Shown: positions 20,813 to 33,190, counted from the stretch's first letter. The stretch is 64,000 bases of DNA from Dipteronia dyeriana (GCA_032871835.1 CM065297.1:69055253-69119252); one strand, 5' to 3'. Numbers and translations are program-made. Notes: generated by a model not told the origin, from the sequence alone.

Positions 20813-23775
20813 ATGGGGCCATCTTCCCGCCATCGTCTCTTTAAAATCGCTTTTGATGCATTATATGGGGATTTCCAGTTAGTTTCTTGCATTAAACGAT
20901 TACTGGGGGATATCCCAATAGATGAACCTCCATTCTTAGAGGTTGATGTTTCTGGGCTTTGCCCTGACGTCACTTTCAGCCTTGTTTCGAGTTCTCCATC
21001 TAGTTCTGATTCTGATATTTCTAATCACAGGGTATCTTTTCGAAGGATGGGTAAACATCATAGCAGAAGTAAGGTATACAAGCACGGCTCGAGCAGCGTT
21101 CAGACTAGGGAACAGACTACTAACGAGGGTGACGTTGATGAAGTGTACAGGGCGTCTCGTCTTTCATTTTCTGATACTCGCCCGAGTGGCTTTGATACTG
21201 AACTGAATGTGGTCGCAGCAGAGATAGAAAAATACCACTCCCGATTCGACTTGCTTGACTCAATCACTTTGGTTCATGCGGGGGATAGAGCCGTATGGAA
21301 TCCTCCTAAGGGAATGGTCGCAATTTATGGATCCATGCTTTGCTGCGGCGTCACACTTCCCTTTCAACCATTTATTGTCTGGTTTTTGGCTGAAGCAGTG
21401 ATAGCCCCAGCTCAATTGACCCCGAATAGTTACAAAGTCTTGATGTGCATGTGGCACATGTTCAGTCGAATGAACCTTTCACCGCCTTCCCCAAATGAAA
21501 TCAGGCATTTCTTTACGCTGAGGCAGGTTAGCAAAACGGGGACCTATTTTCTTGCATCTACTCCATCGGACGGTTGGGTCCCTAAAGAAGCAAAGGTGAA
21601 TCGGGAGGTCGATACTTCTGATGACCCAAAAAAGAAGGGTTTTGTATGGGGATTCCCTACATCCAACAAGTTTTGGAAGAACAGTAGGTTTTTTGCTGGA
21701 GGCCCTCTCGGGCTCAACGTCACTGTTGGATATTGGGATTCCCCGAACGGTGTTGAGTGTTCCCCTTTTCTTCTGTTCCCCCGAAGCGTGGAACAGAAAA
21801 ATAATTGATTATAATGATTCTAAGCTAAAGAGGCTGACTCGGGCAGTTGTTCATACTTTGGAGAAGAGGAGCAAGAGCTACCTTTTTAAAGAGGAGGAAT
21901 TGATAAAACTCGGCTTCTTCAGACAGATTTCCGGCCATCGTAGGCGATGTAAGACCCGGCGCCCTTTCTATTGTATTTTTCTGCTTTTTATCTTCTTTCC
22001 TAACATGATTTTTTTTTTAGTGATCGATATGGACGTTGTCAGCGATCTTCAGGCTCGCCAGGTGAAGGCAATTCTGCAAGCGAGTATAAAGGAAGCTTCT
22101 TGTCAGGGCGATGAGGGTATTGCTCCACCCGAGCCTGATGAGGAAACCGACATTGCTGAGCAAATTCTCGAGTGTGTTGATCGGGGTGCTCAGCCTTCTA
22201 CTCAGGATTTTGCTGGCCCAAGTGGCCAAGGTGAGCCAAGTGACACCCAACTGCCTGAAAATAGAGAGAGGCAATATGAAGGTCCGGGTGAAGAGCCTGT
22301 TGGACGGTTTGAAGCTGGCGACGGTGGTAACGTCATGATGGATCAAGTGTCCGCAGGTGCCGAATTCTTTGAGTCTTTCCCGGACGATCTATAGGAAGAT
22401 CCTGCTGCTGATCTTAACTTCCACCGTTCTCTGGGTGATAAGAGAAAGACAGTTTATTAACCGTCTCGTCCTCTCAAAGTTCCTCGGGTAGTCTCATTTA
22501 TAGACTCCAGTGATGAAGATGTTACGGATGAGATTGCCCTGAGTGTTGGCTCTGGAGCATCAGTAGATGCAGCCGCTTCAGAACCAAGTAGGGCTTCTTC
22601 TACCCCCGAAGTTGGAGTTATGGGGGCTAAACCTTCGGCTGTTCCTTCTCCATCCTTAGAACCGAACAGGGCTTCTCCTGCCCCCGAGTTTAGAAATCTG
22701 GGAGCTGAACCCTCGGGGGTTCCTTTATTCCTTTCTCCTCAGGATATGCTACGGGAGATGTCCTCCGGTCGGGCTTTTATAGGGGAAGACCGTTGGAGCG
22801 GCTTTCGGGATGGTTCCTGACCGAACGTCTCTAAAATGTTTTTAACGGTGCATCTTATATAAGTTGAATCCAACTCCTTTATTGTTTTGATTCTGCCAGA
22901 TTTTTAAGAATATTTCTTTGCAGATGGTGGCTGAATTCGCTGAGCTTATTCTGACGCAGCAACATCAAGCCGATCGAATAAGGCGTCTAGAGGATCAGCT
23001 GAAGGCGAGTGAGAAGGGCCGTGCTCTAGCCGAGAAAGCTTACCAGCAAGAGGTCGGTTCTGTACAAATATTTACCGACCATTTTCTGGCGAAGCAGATT
23101 GAAGCCGAGGACAAGGCATCTCTAATAGAGGAGAAGGTTGCATCACTTAAAAATCTTATATCTTCTACTGAAGAATCCATGCTCAAGACCGAGTAGGAGG
23201 TGGAGCAGGTGAAGTCTGCGTATGACCAAAAAATCGAAGATCTGGAGCGCCAAGTGCTGACAGTTGAATCCCTTTCCCGAGAGGCCAGGTTGGAACTTGA
23301 AGTCCAAGGGGTGGATCATTTTAAAAGATCCCCTGCTTACGATGCCCTACTTCTTCGGGAATTTCAACGTGGGCTAGTTTCGACCGGCGAGTTCTTCAAA
23401 GTTAAGAATATGGCAACTGAGAAGGCCCGTGCTAATTGGAAGCTGTCAATCAAACATCAAGTGGACCGGTCCTTAGAATATCTTTGGATTCAGATGAAGG
23501 AATGGAGAACCTACTGCTGTAGTCAAGGAAAAGAGCCTCATCCCATGCATTTAGAGATTCCGTCCGAGCATTCTCTCTCGACCTTTTATGCAAGTCAAGA
23601 GTCGGTTGAGGGTGTAGTCCCAGATGTCGGGCAAGTCCCGGGTGAAAATTACAGCCAGTGGATGGATGATACTGTCGACGATATCACTTGGTCATCTAAT
23701 GAGAGCCTGCTTCGTGAGTACGAGATGGTGCCAGATCCGAGTATTGGCAAAGGCTCGAAATCCTCGCAAACTTAA
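20813..23775 (+). pseudogene. Tat1 antisense extra ORF (PF04195-like, 'putative gypsy type transposon' domain)
   Basis: Role unknown; such proteins are carried by many plant Tat elements. The first part, from ATG 20813, has LPFQPFIVWFLAEAVIAPAQ and LTPNSYKVLMCMW, matching the PF04195 type as I know it. A frameshift near 21770 moves to the frame with EAWNRKIIDYNDSKLKRL. A 72-bp intron-like gap (21949 GTAAGA to 22020 TTTTTTTTAG) follows, then an acidic, proline-rich middle. A second acceptor (TTTCTTTGCAG before 22921) leads to a coiled-coil C-terminus (EDQLKASEKGRALAEKAYQQ onward) ending at 23775. In-frame stops at 22392-22394, about 22458 and 23194-23196 show that this copy is broken. Confidence 0.75.
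21949..22020 (+). other. Candidate intron in the Tat1 antisense ORF
   Basis: Donor GTAAGA, T-rich tract and acceptor TTTTTTTTTAG, 72 bp in length. The flanks read as one frame before and after. The orientation is that of the plus-strand ORF, supporting separate plus-strand transcription in the ancestor. Confidence 0.55.
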
Positions 23776-23857
23776 TTTTGTAGATTTGTAGAAAATTCTG
23801 ATTATTTTTTACCTGTACATAACCATTCTTTGAACTGTAACCATTCTTTTAGGAGCA

Positions 23858-23863
23858 ATAAAA
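23858..23863 (+). terminator. Poly(A) signal after the antisense ORF
   Basis: AATAAA about 83 bp after the ORF stop, preceded by TGTACATAA and followed by T-rich sequence. A fitting 3' end for a plus-strand transcript. Confidence 0.5.
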
Positions 23864-23906
23864 TTCTATTTTATTTTGCATTGAATGGTATTGATCTATT
23901 TATTGC

Positions 23907-24306
23907 TGATTGTTACCGAGTGCTGTATTAAACTGGCTGATGTTCGGGTAACTTAACCGAGTATCTTATTAAACCGGTTGTTACCCGAATGACTTTAATT
24001 GCCAAGTATCTTACTAAACTGGCTTCTTCGATGTTCGGGTAACTTAACCGAGTATCTTATTAAACCGGTTGTTACCCGAATGACTTCAATTGCCAAGTAT
24101 CTTATTAAACTGGCTTCTTCGTGGTTCGGGTAACTTAACCGATTATCTTATTAAACCGGTTGTTACCCGAATGACTTCAATTGCCAAGTATCTTATTAAA
24201 CTGGCTTCTTCGAGGTTCCGGTAACTTAACCGAGTATCTTATTAAACCGGTTGTTACCCGAATGACTTCAATTGCCAAGTATCTTATTAAATTGGCTCTT
24301 TATTAT
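23907..24306. repeat. 91-bp tandem repeat in Tat1 3' region
   Basis: Four full units with a constant 91-bp period, each beginning GTTCGGGTAACTTAACCGAG (about 23943, 24034, 24125 and 24216), plus a partial leading unit. Inside each unit TTCGGGTAAC and GTTACCCGAA form a perfect 10-bp inverted repeat around an AACCGGTT palindrome; the fourth unit has one change in the first arm. Tandem repeats between pol and the LTR are known in Tat/Ogre-type elements and have been proposed as seeds of satellite DNA. Confidence 0.95.
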
Positions 24307-24838
24307 TAACCAAGTCATCTTGAAATAGGCAAGTTTACACTTGTGTTTCATACCCGGTTGCTACTTGAACATTACATCAAGGCTCACCATGATCATACGT
24401 TCGAGTCCTTACGCAATACCAAGGACGTCTCCCCAGTTTTTATGCGCAAGGGAAAAAAAATTGCTTCAACACAGCTACACATTTCACTGGAATTTCTCCC
24501 AATAGCGTCCCGAGCATTTTTCCAGAGTCTGGTGCATCGGGTTTGCCTTTTTACGAAGGACATTTTGACCCTGCTCGGCTGGCATGCTCCTACTAGCTTC
24601 TCCGTCCATTCGGGATTTGATGGTCCCAAGAATTCTATTTGCTTGTTCTTATTATCATGCTCTTCTGCCATATGTTCTTATTATCATATGCTTTCTTTTG
24701 GAAATCCCGAGCTAGATGCTTTCTTTTCAAAAATTCCGAGTAGTTTTATTTATTACTGTAAAAATCAACAGATTCAAATTACAGTTTAATACTTATCCTG
24801 ACTAATATTATCCTGACTAGAAAAAAGAACATGTAATT
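24307..24838. other. Tat1 spacer between the tandem repeat and pol
   Basis: No convincing coding sequence on either strand. Open frames on both strands (24343-24789 and 24393-24671) overlap and lack recognisable motifs. Confidence 0.6.
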
Positions 24839-25902
24839 TTAAGGAAAGAAAATCTTCAGATATTGGGCATTGCATGGTCGGGGTAAAACCCCTCCATTGG
24901 GTCGAGCAATCCAATAAGCTCCATGACCAGCTATCCCCTCGATCTTGTATGTACCTTCCCATTTATCAGCCAGGGATCTTGCGGCTTTATTTTTTATGTT
25001 CAATGACACCTTCCTGAGCACCAGGTCTCCTAGCTGGAATTTCCTGATCCGAACACGAGAGTTGTAGTGGCGAGCCACTCTTTGTTGATATGCTGTATTT
25101 CTTATTCGGTTCTTTTCCCTTTTTTCTTCTAGCTCATCCAAACTTTGTAGTAGCATATCAACATTCTGTTCTTCATCGTATAGCCTGACCCGTGGTGACG
25201 CATACGATGTTTCTATAGGAATAACAGCTTCTGTTCCAAATGCTAAAGTGTATGGAGTCTCTCCTATTGAAGTCCTCGCTGTCTTCCGGTATGCTCATAA
25301 TACTTCAGGAAGCTTTTCAACCCAGCTTCCTTTTTTGGCATCCAGCTTTGCTTTGATGGTGTGCTTGATAATTTTATTTACTGCTTCTACCTGTCCATTT
25401 GTTTGAGGGTGGGCTGGTGTGGCATAGTAATTAGCAATCTGATACTTCTCGCACAACTGTCTGAACTTCAGGTTATCAAACTGGGTGCCATTGTCAGTGA
25501 TTATAGTGTCCGGAACTCCAAACCTATAAAGTATGTTTTCTTTACAAAATTTGTGGTGTTAGCTTCTGTGATATGCACCAGTGCTTCAGCTTCTGCCCAT
25601 TTTGTGAAATAATCGACAGCGACTATGGCGTGCTTTGCTCCACCCCCTGTCCCAGCTGGCATTCGGTCGATCAGGTCTAGGCTCCACATGGCGAATGGCC
25701 ATGGGGCGGTGAGGTTTCTGAGTTTTTCTAGGGGTTGTCGGATATCGTTAGCAATCATTTGACAGGTATTGCAACTTTCCGACCATTGATGTGCGTCTGA
25801 GAAAAGCGTAGGCCAGTAATAGCCTTGCTTGAGTACCTTATGCGCTCGACTTCTACCCTTAGTGTGGTTCCCGCAAACTCCTCCGTGGATCTCTTGAAGC
25901 AT
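24839..25902 (-). pseudogene. Tat1 integrase
   Basis: Minus-strand gypsy integrase. The zinc-binding N-terminus reads GVCGNHTKGRSRAHKVLKQG then CNTCQM (HHCC type). The core begins MWSLDLIDRMPAGTGGGAKH and AIVAVDYFTKWAEAEAL, so the first catalytic aspartates are present. The C-terminal domain ends with FQLGDLVLRKV and WEGTYKIEGIAGHGAYWI. Frame changes split the core between about 25160 and 25500. It is colinear with the Tat2 integrase at 61127-61906. Confidence 0.88.
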
Positions 25903-25932
25903 TCGATCTGTATCTTCTTTTGGTACACATCT

Positions 25933-26903
25933 CTAGAGAGATCGGGAAAACCCCCTTCTGTATAATTCTCCTCCGATCATGGTATACCTAGTCGATTGAT
26001 ACCTGATGCACTTTGCTAATACCGGATCTTCCGGGAGCACGCCTTCTTCCAGGAACCTTCTCAGCTTGACCATCCAACCATCTTGCGGTGTTCGGATTTC
26101 TAAAATTTCCAAATGCTTAGGATCAGTTGTACTCGGTTTAAGGAGGTATGCAACTGGAATGGTCTTTAGTCTGATTGAGGTTGTTGCTGACGCTAATTTA
26201 GACAATACGTCAGCCTTTTCATTTTCTTCCCTGGGGATCTGAGCGATCTTGTATTCTTTAAATTTTTGGAGGAGCTGTTTCGCGATGTCACGGTAGGCTA
26301 CCATTCCTTCATCTTTGGCCTGGTACTCGTCCATAACCTGGTGGACAACTCCCTATGAATCGCTGAATATCTCAACTTCATCTGCCCCGAGAGCTATGCA
26401 GACTCTGATTCTAGCTAACAATGCCTCAACTCGGCTTGATTATTAGCTGCTTTAAAATCAAATCTCATGGCACATTCAACATCATCTCCTTCTGGGGTGT
26501 GAACTACGATCCCTGCCCTGCTGCCATGAGTATTTGAAGAGCCATCAACATACAGTTTCCATGGGAAACTCTTATCCAAGAGTCTTTTTGCTTCCAAGTT
26601 TGGTTCTGTGAACTCGGCTATGAAGTCTGCCACAGCTTGTCCTTTGAGGGAGGTTCTGGGGACATAATGAATATCGAATTCACTCAGCTTGATTGCCCAT
26701 TTGGTAAGTCTTCCTGATATTGCTGGTTTTTGTAAAATTTGTCTTAATGGGCAATTGGTGAGAACCTGGATTGTATGGGCCTGAAAATATGGTTTCATCT
26801 TTTTTGCTGCTGAAACCAATGCTAAGGCCATCTTCTCTGCCTGTGAGTACCTGGTCTCAGCTGGTACGAGTGCCTTGCTGGTATAATACACTGGTTTCTG
26901 CAC
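25933..26903 (-). pseudogene. Tat1 RNase H domains
   Basis: Minus-strand remnants of the gypsy RNase H and the additional RNase H domain typical of Tat elements. The first part has VYYTSKALVPAETRYSQAEK and the KAISGRL/SEFDIHY-type segment; the second has WKLYVDGSSNTHGSRAGIV with AANNQAE, then KIAQIPREENEKADVLSKLA. The presence of two RNase H-like blocks supports the Tat assignment. A break near 26335-26415 interrupts the frame. Confidence 0.85.
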
Positions 26904-26947
26904 TCCACCTTCTGTTCTGACTAAGACTGAACTTGCTGCAAGCTCGG

Positions 26948-27437
26948 TTATTGACAGATACAGCTGAAGTATTTCCCCTTTTTACGGTTTTGAGATACGG
27001 GAGCCTGTCCCAAGTACTCTTTTATTTTTAAGAATGCCTGCTCGCACTCTTTATTCCACTCGAGTCCTTTCCCTTTTTTGATTATCTTGAAGAAGGGTGC
27101 GCACCTATCTGTAGCCCTTGAGATGAATCTTCCCAAGGAGGCTAAACACCCTGTTAAGCGTTGTACCTCTTTCAATGTTTTAGGTGAGGTCATTTCTTGC
27201 AAAGCCTGGATCTTCTCGGGATTAACTTTGATTCCTCTTTGATGGACTTGAAAACCCAAGAATCTCCCCGAATGGACTCTGAATAAACATTTGTTCGGGT
27301 TTAATTTCATCCGGTATCTTCTTAGAACATCAAATGTCGCTCGGAGGTCCTGGGCATACTCATCTACCGAGACGCTTTTAGTCAACATGTGATCAATGTA
27401 CACTTCCATGTTCCTTCCTATTTGCCGAGTGAAGATT
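26948..27437 (-). pseudogene. Tat1 reverse transcriptase, C-terminal part, catalytic change
   Basis: Only the palm and thumb end of the RT remains: RQIGRNMEVYIDHML, then LRRYRMKLNPNKCLF, FLGFQVHQRGI and NPEKIQALQEMTSPKTL. The second aspartate of the YxDD box reads as histidine (codon at 27389-27391), where Tat2 has YIDDM, so this polymerase would be inactive. The upstream fingers region is absent because the sequence switches at about 27437 to the C3 leader. Confidence 0.9.
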
Positions 27438-27604
27438 TTGTTATTGTAAATACACAGTACCATATAATTAACGATCAATCATGTTATTGTAAATTAAAAA
27501 ATATATATATACATACAAAAACATCATACAGCTAATTTAAATCGTGTCTAACAATCATACATACAGGAGCATCGAAAACAATTTTCTTTTTCGAAAATAA
27601 AATT

Positions 27605-27617
27605 GGCTCTGATACCA
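27605..27617 (-). other. C3 primer-binding site (tRNA-iMet)
   Basis: Minus-strand TGGTATCAGAGCC, two bases from the LTR edge at 27620. Confidence 0.85.
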
Positions 27618-27619
27618 AT

Positions 27620-29773
27620 TGTTGGAACCCCATTCACAGGTTATGCAGCGAAACTAGGTTTTAAAATTTTTATACAGATCATAATCTGTATATGGGATCA
27701 GTGAACTTGGGATCAAAATTATTTTTCGAAACTAATACATAAAATATGTAAACACAAGAAATTGAAATCGATATAATCAAGAAAAAGAAAATCTTACTAA
27801 CGTTTGGAGACTCCTTCACTTTATGATAAGCTCCTGTCTGAACCACTCTTACCAACATTTGGAGACTCCTTCAATTTACGATGTGCTCCTGTCTAAACCA
27901 CTCGATCTTCCTCGCTATCTCCCGGAACTAGTAACTGCGTGTGAGCGCATCACGGTCTTAGGAACTTAACTGGAGGATATAGAGAGAATTGAAAAAACTC
28001 TTTCTTCTATATGTTTCAAAAACATAAAAAACATGAAACAAGATTATATATATATATATATATATATGTTTATTTTTCAAAAACTCCTTTTTGACTTTTC
28101 CCTTTTTTTTTTGTTTCTCATGCCCCACACGTTGCTTGCCAAATCAATTCACGGAGCAAAAACAAACATATCTGCTCACAAATTTTTATATATATCGTTG
28201 CTCCTCACATATATATATATATCACTGCTGCTCTCATAATCTATATATATTTTGCTGCTTGCTTTCTAATATATATATTTCGCTCTGCTAACAAAAAAAT
28301 TATCATATATGTATTAAGTATTTGCATCCTATGTAAATTCTTCTTTTGACTATTGTTTTATGTACACACCAATTTGCATCCAATACAATCTCTTTGTGTT
28401 ATTAATTGATATATATCTTTTAATTATCCTTTTTAAATATATCTAATATATTAAAAGTGATAATAAGTATTTTCAATTTAAACTTAAATTTAAATACTTA
28501 GATAAATGATTTTGTTATTAAAATAATCCTATTATTTTATCTTCACCTAAATCCATATATCAACTAACACCCTCCATTTAATATTTAATACATAATTCAT
28601 AATTATCAATATAATTAAATAATATAATTATTTAATTAATTTAACTATTAACATTCATTAATTAAATAATCTCATTATTCAATTAATTCCCGAATATATA
28701 CGTGCCACTTTTGTAACACAATTAATTGGACAATCCAATTAATTTACCGTGAACCTTGTTACCTAAATCGATCGGGCTAGCAAGGGGACCTAATGGACCC
28801 ATGGTAATTTGAGCTCTAATAATCCTCGGAATCATTAATTAAACTCTTTAATTAATATTCCTTGATTATTAACTCCGGTGTTATTCCACTAAAAACCCAA
28901 AGCTGCACTCTATCAACTGTAGACGCTTTTACACAGACCGATACAACTCGATGTCCATCAATATATCTATTACATATGGTGTGATCCTCCACAATAGTTC
29001 ATAATTAGAGCTAGGTCATAATGTTCGTTATACCCCTCTAATTACATATATCATTTAAGTACCATTGATTCTCTAATGGACAATAAATCCTATTTCCTCA
29101 CGAAATTAATAGAGCGCTCATATTGTCCAAGTCCTGAATCAACCCTTAAGGGTATCGTATACTTCTCATAAGAAGGAGTGGATTCCACTATTGTGTACAA
29201 ACCTTCCCAGCCATAAGCCAAACCGCAATCCCAACATACAGAGCATATTGATCGGGAACTGCATCCGACCTCACCCATGGTATATCAAAGACCACTATCT
29301 AACCTACAGGAGTCGTTAAGACACTCAGGATTAAGATCACCCATATATAGCCATCATTAATTGATATATATGAATCCCATCAGTAAATGGATCTTGGTGT
29401 GAGATTCATATAGATCATGGCCCAGTCTTATATGGTCACATCATACAAGGTGCCTCCATTCCCATATCTCTTATGAATGATTCAGGATAGAATCATTGTA
29501 CATTAGGGAATGGACCGCAGCTATAGATTAACCACAAATAAAGTACCCAGCTTTATTTGCTATCTATGGACTCTTTAGATTGCACGTCTGTTACTGTATC
29601 CATCCGTATATAACACTCATATACACAGTTCGAGATTACATCCGGCAATACAAGATGTCAATATATACACAAGTTTATAAAATAAATAATATAACAGAAT
29701 GAATTGAACCTTTCCTTTTATTTACTTCATAAACCCATTTACAAGTTACATGTTTAGGGCATAAACCCTAACA
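27620..29773 (-). repeat. C3 LTR
   Basis: TG...CA-bounded LTR with several (TA)n runs (about 28045-28067, 28183-28291) and a moderately conserved right half. Short plus-strand frames over the TA runs are not genes. Confidence 0.8.
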
Positions 29774-29810
29774 TCAACCTTAACCGCGGTTTATGTCGCG
29801 CAACATACGG
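29774..29810. other. Unassigned 37-bp junction
   Basis: Short GC-rich stretch (contains ACCGCGGTTTATG) between C3 and G2 that matches neither family here. Confidence 0.5.
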
Positions 29811-30935
29811 CGGAGAGATGAATATCAGCCAATGCAGAACAGTAATATTGCGGGGACCATATCTCTCAGATCATATCGAATTGTGTGTCTTACTACCTAT
29901 GGATAGAAATCCCTAGAAGTCTAGTTTCTGTTGCACTTTTCAGATCGTAATTTTGATATTCGTAGAAGAAGTTATGTCTGTTTTAGTACCTGATGGTCAT
30001 ATCAATCATAATTCCGTGAATAATAACGGAATTTATTTTGCAAGTTGTCGGAACGGGAAATATTTCCTTCTTAGAATTGTTTGGGAGTCTTGTGCAAACA
30101 AGTTGACACCTAATCCTATTCTTCCTTCAATAAGTAGTCTTTTATTGGATTGAACTCTAAGGGAATTGATTTCCTTGTTGTTTTAGGACATGACTTAGCA
30201 TCTACACCTATTTAAACCCCTTATGAGCCCTAATTTCCGGATATAGAAGCCAATGGAGGTCCCAAGCCACCAAAGGAGCCATCCCCTACCTCTCCATCAC
30301 CATACATCACCTCACAACTTCCATGAATCTTTACACATCAAAGATTCGAAGATGAAGAAGAATTCATCATTGAAGATTTGAAGAACTCATTGAAGGCCAA
30401 AATGGGTGGTTTTATCTTTTCTTTCTATTTTTATGATGTGTAACTAATTCCATTACTAAGGAATCAATGTGAACCTTTTGTGAATGCTCATGTTTGGATT
30501 AATATTATTTCATCAATTCAATTCTTGATTTGTTCATTATTCTTAATTGATTGACTCTCATTAGTTTTAATATTTATTCACACCATAGACCAAGGGTGGA
30601 TAATTATTTGGTATTATTTTAGGGTTAAGACTATCTGAGAATTATAGTTATAGTATACATCAAACCTAACCTTGATTAATGCTCTTTTGAATGAATAAAT
30701 TTTATCTTTAGCATATACCAAGCAAAGTATAGAATTTGGTTCTTATTTCTTGCGCTTAACGGGTTTCCGATCATTGTTCACACCAAAAACCAAGGGTGAA
30801 TAGTGGTTGGGAATACTTGACTCATCCAGTGATTATACAGTAATAGTCATATTAAAGATAAAGAATGAACCCTTGAATTGAATGAATCTTGTTCACAAAT
30901 TAATTCCAAACACTGTGTGTTCATAATTGGTGATC
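29811..30935 (+). repeat. G2: G-family LTR, left part (5' truncated)
   Basis: Homologous to the G1 LTR from about 150 bp after its start (AATGCAGAACAGTAATATTG onward), more diverged than the two G1 LTRs are from each other. It carries small insertions and the ATAGACCAA-type motifs. It stops at the target site of A1 and resumes at 40694. Confidence 0.85.
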
Positions 30936-33190
30936 TATAGGGAAAATATTGTTTGATATAATTGAAAATTTTCCCTTTTTAATAACAAGAACCTTAACCC
31001 TAGATTAATTGATGTATATAAAAAGTGTTGTACCTTTTATTCATGACGATTGAACTAGCGCCGAATTGAATCCGTAAGATCTTCCAATCCAATCACAAAC
31101 GTGAAGCATCTGGGAGTGTGGGCTCTATTTCTTTTAATTGTATACCTAAGGATGGAAACAAACAAAATCTCTTTCTTTGTTAGTCACAATAATCATCCAA
31201 GATGAAAAATAAAGAACGTTAGGTCACTTGTGAATTATCAATCAATTTGATTGAAACTCGTGTGAACCTAGATTCGATGTTGTACACAAAACCTTTTAAT
31301 GTAAATGCCACTAGTGTACTATCAAATACAAAACGTTTTTTCTTCCTTTTCCTCTTTGCCAAATTTTTACACACCAATCTTTAGAGTTGGATGAATTTTT
31401 CTAAAGAAAGAAACGAATTCTCTATACTCAAAATTCTATGGTGGCTGAAAACTCTTTAAGAAAAATTAGGGTTTGGCCGAATTTTTCTTCTTAGAATTAT
31501 CTAATGGCCGAATGTTTCCTTTCTCTAAATTTTCTTTGGCTTACACGAAATTTGGAGCTTCAAATCTTCTTTTCGCAGAAATTTAGAAGTAGTATAAATA
31601 GGAATACAAATCCTTTCCGAAGAAGAATTTACTTGGTGATCAAGAATCCTTTTCCAAAAAGAATTATTTCCTACACCAAGACTCATAATCCAACTCATTA
31701 ATGTATTTGTGACCATATTAAAGATTTTCATAATTTGACTAGATAAATAATTCCTTTTATTTAGCTACTTATCAAATATAGTTTTTAATATTAATTATAT
31801 TACCAACAATAGTATAATATTAGGAGACCATCTCTTACTAGGAAAAAGATTTTGACTTTTAATTAATAATTAATTAATTACAAAATTAACTGACTTTCCG
31901 TTTAATTAAGTATTAAAATAAAAAAAAACAATATAATAAGCTATTTTATATAGCCTTGCCGCCCAACACTTATACATGGGGCAATATATTATTTTTCTTA
32001 TTTTATTAAATCCATTGGACCTAATAAAAAGTCCACATGTGAACTAGACACATTCTTACAAAAAGAAAAAAGTACATATGTCTTAATACAATTCTTGATG
32101 GACCCCTAAATAGGTACGGTAGAATATATCAAGTGATCCATGCAAGTTCGTGTGGATTAGGGATCTTGGCGGGCTATCTAAATTTAAGCTCCAATAGACA
32201 CAACCCAATCACAGTCAACAAATGATTCACTTAGGTCCGATATATTAATTTTATTTTATTCCACTAGAGAACTAAAATTGAACTCTTAAATAAATATAGA
32301 ATAAGTTAATATTTCTCATTTATACCCTAGACAACCTTATTGGAGAAAGTGTATCCTCGTGAAGAATATCAGTAATCTCCAAGAGATCATAGACCGCCTA
32401 TAGCTCTCCATGTTACCACATTTACTCATATGACCACATTTTGAACTTGGACATTTTGACTTGTCTAGAAGCCATGTTTCAATAGACACTATTGAAAACT
32501 TAATGCTAAGTTTTAATATCCAATACATCAAAACATCCATATGATGATATTCTACTCTCATTAAATAAATGGTGCCACGATGTCCATATCTATAAATAAA
32601 GTCCTCGATCGATTAACAAATGAATACCACCAAACTATCGATGATAGACTATGCTATATAATCGTACTCATTAATAGCTCAAATGATAACACTTGCAACC
32701 ATAAGTCCATCATTTATCTCAGGATTGAGATAGACTCTCTGATTGTCTTCAAATGAAAACTTTTATCCATTGACGATTTTATATAAAGTGTTTCACTTTG
32801 ATACAATTCAATGCACCCAGTGCACTAGATTCTTTTGGCCAAAGACACCACACTTTGATAATTTTAGACTGATCAAAACAAATTTGATCCCACTCAATTT
32901 CTAGCAAAATAATCTACAATTTTAACAAGATAAAGGTGCCCAACCTTTATCTTAAGTTTTGAATTTTATTCAAGACTAACTAAAGAATTGTGTCTACCTC
33001 ATACATATCCATATGTATGAACAATTCTTCTTTTCTCATAGTCTTTTGACCTTATGATTATTTACTTTTGACAATTATAATAATTAAACTATAAATTCTA
33101 TAAGATTTGTTAAACTAGAAATCACTTTATTAATATGAAAAGATTGTCAAATACATTATTATACTCTTGCTATCGAGTATAATCCCAACA
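30936..33190 (-). repeat. A1 3' LTR
   Basis: About 2.25 kb, plus-strand TATAGGGAAAAT to ATCCCAACA. It lacks the 129-bp duplication present in the other A1 LTR. Confidence 0.9.

Larger units (their letters stand above)
19999..27437 (-). mobile_element. Tat1: truncated Tat-lineage Ty3/gypsy element with antisense ORF
   Basis: Pol lies on the minus strand (24839-27437). To its left are a tandem repeat array, a long ORF on the opposite strand, a polypurine tract and part of the 3' LTR. The 5' half (gag, protease and N-terminal RT) is missing; the RT is cut at about 27437 by C3 sequence. An ORF antisense to pol, placed between pol and the 3' LTR and resembling PF04195, is a known feature of Retand-type Tat elements. 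The lineage assignment rests on that and on pol similarity to Tat2. Confidence 0.85.
27438..29773 (-). mobile_element. C3: copia LTR plus leader fragment
   Basis: A minus-strand copia 5' end: an LTR of about 2.15 kb (27620-29773; plus strand TGTTGGAACC to ACCCTAACA), a primer-binding site, and about 170 bp of leader. The leader abuts the broken Tat1 RT and the rest of the element is missing. No coding sequence. An 11-bp repeat TTATTGTAAAT occurs twice near the left end (about 27437 and 27482), possibly linked to the junction. Confidence 0.8.

Noticed and set aside
23907..24306. CRISPR-like array of direct repeats
   Set aside because: Units are contiguous 91-bp copies without unique spacers, in a plant retroelement with no cas genes.
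24343..24789. Plus-strand ORF of 148 codons in Tat1
   Set aside because: No recognisable motif, overlaps an opposite open frame, and lies in a non-coding spacer of the element.
28033..28291. ORFs over TA-rich sequence in the C3 LTR
   Set aside because: Tyr-Ile repeats generated by (TA)n microsatellites.
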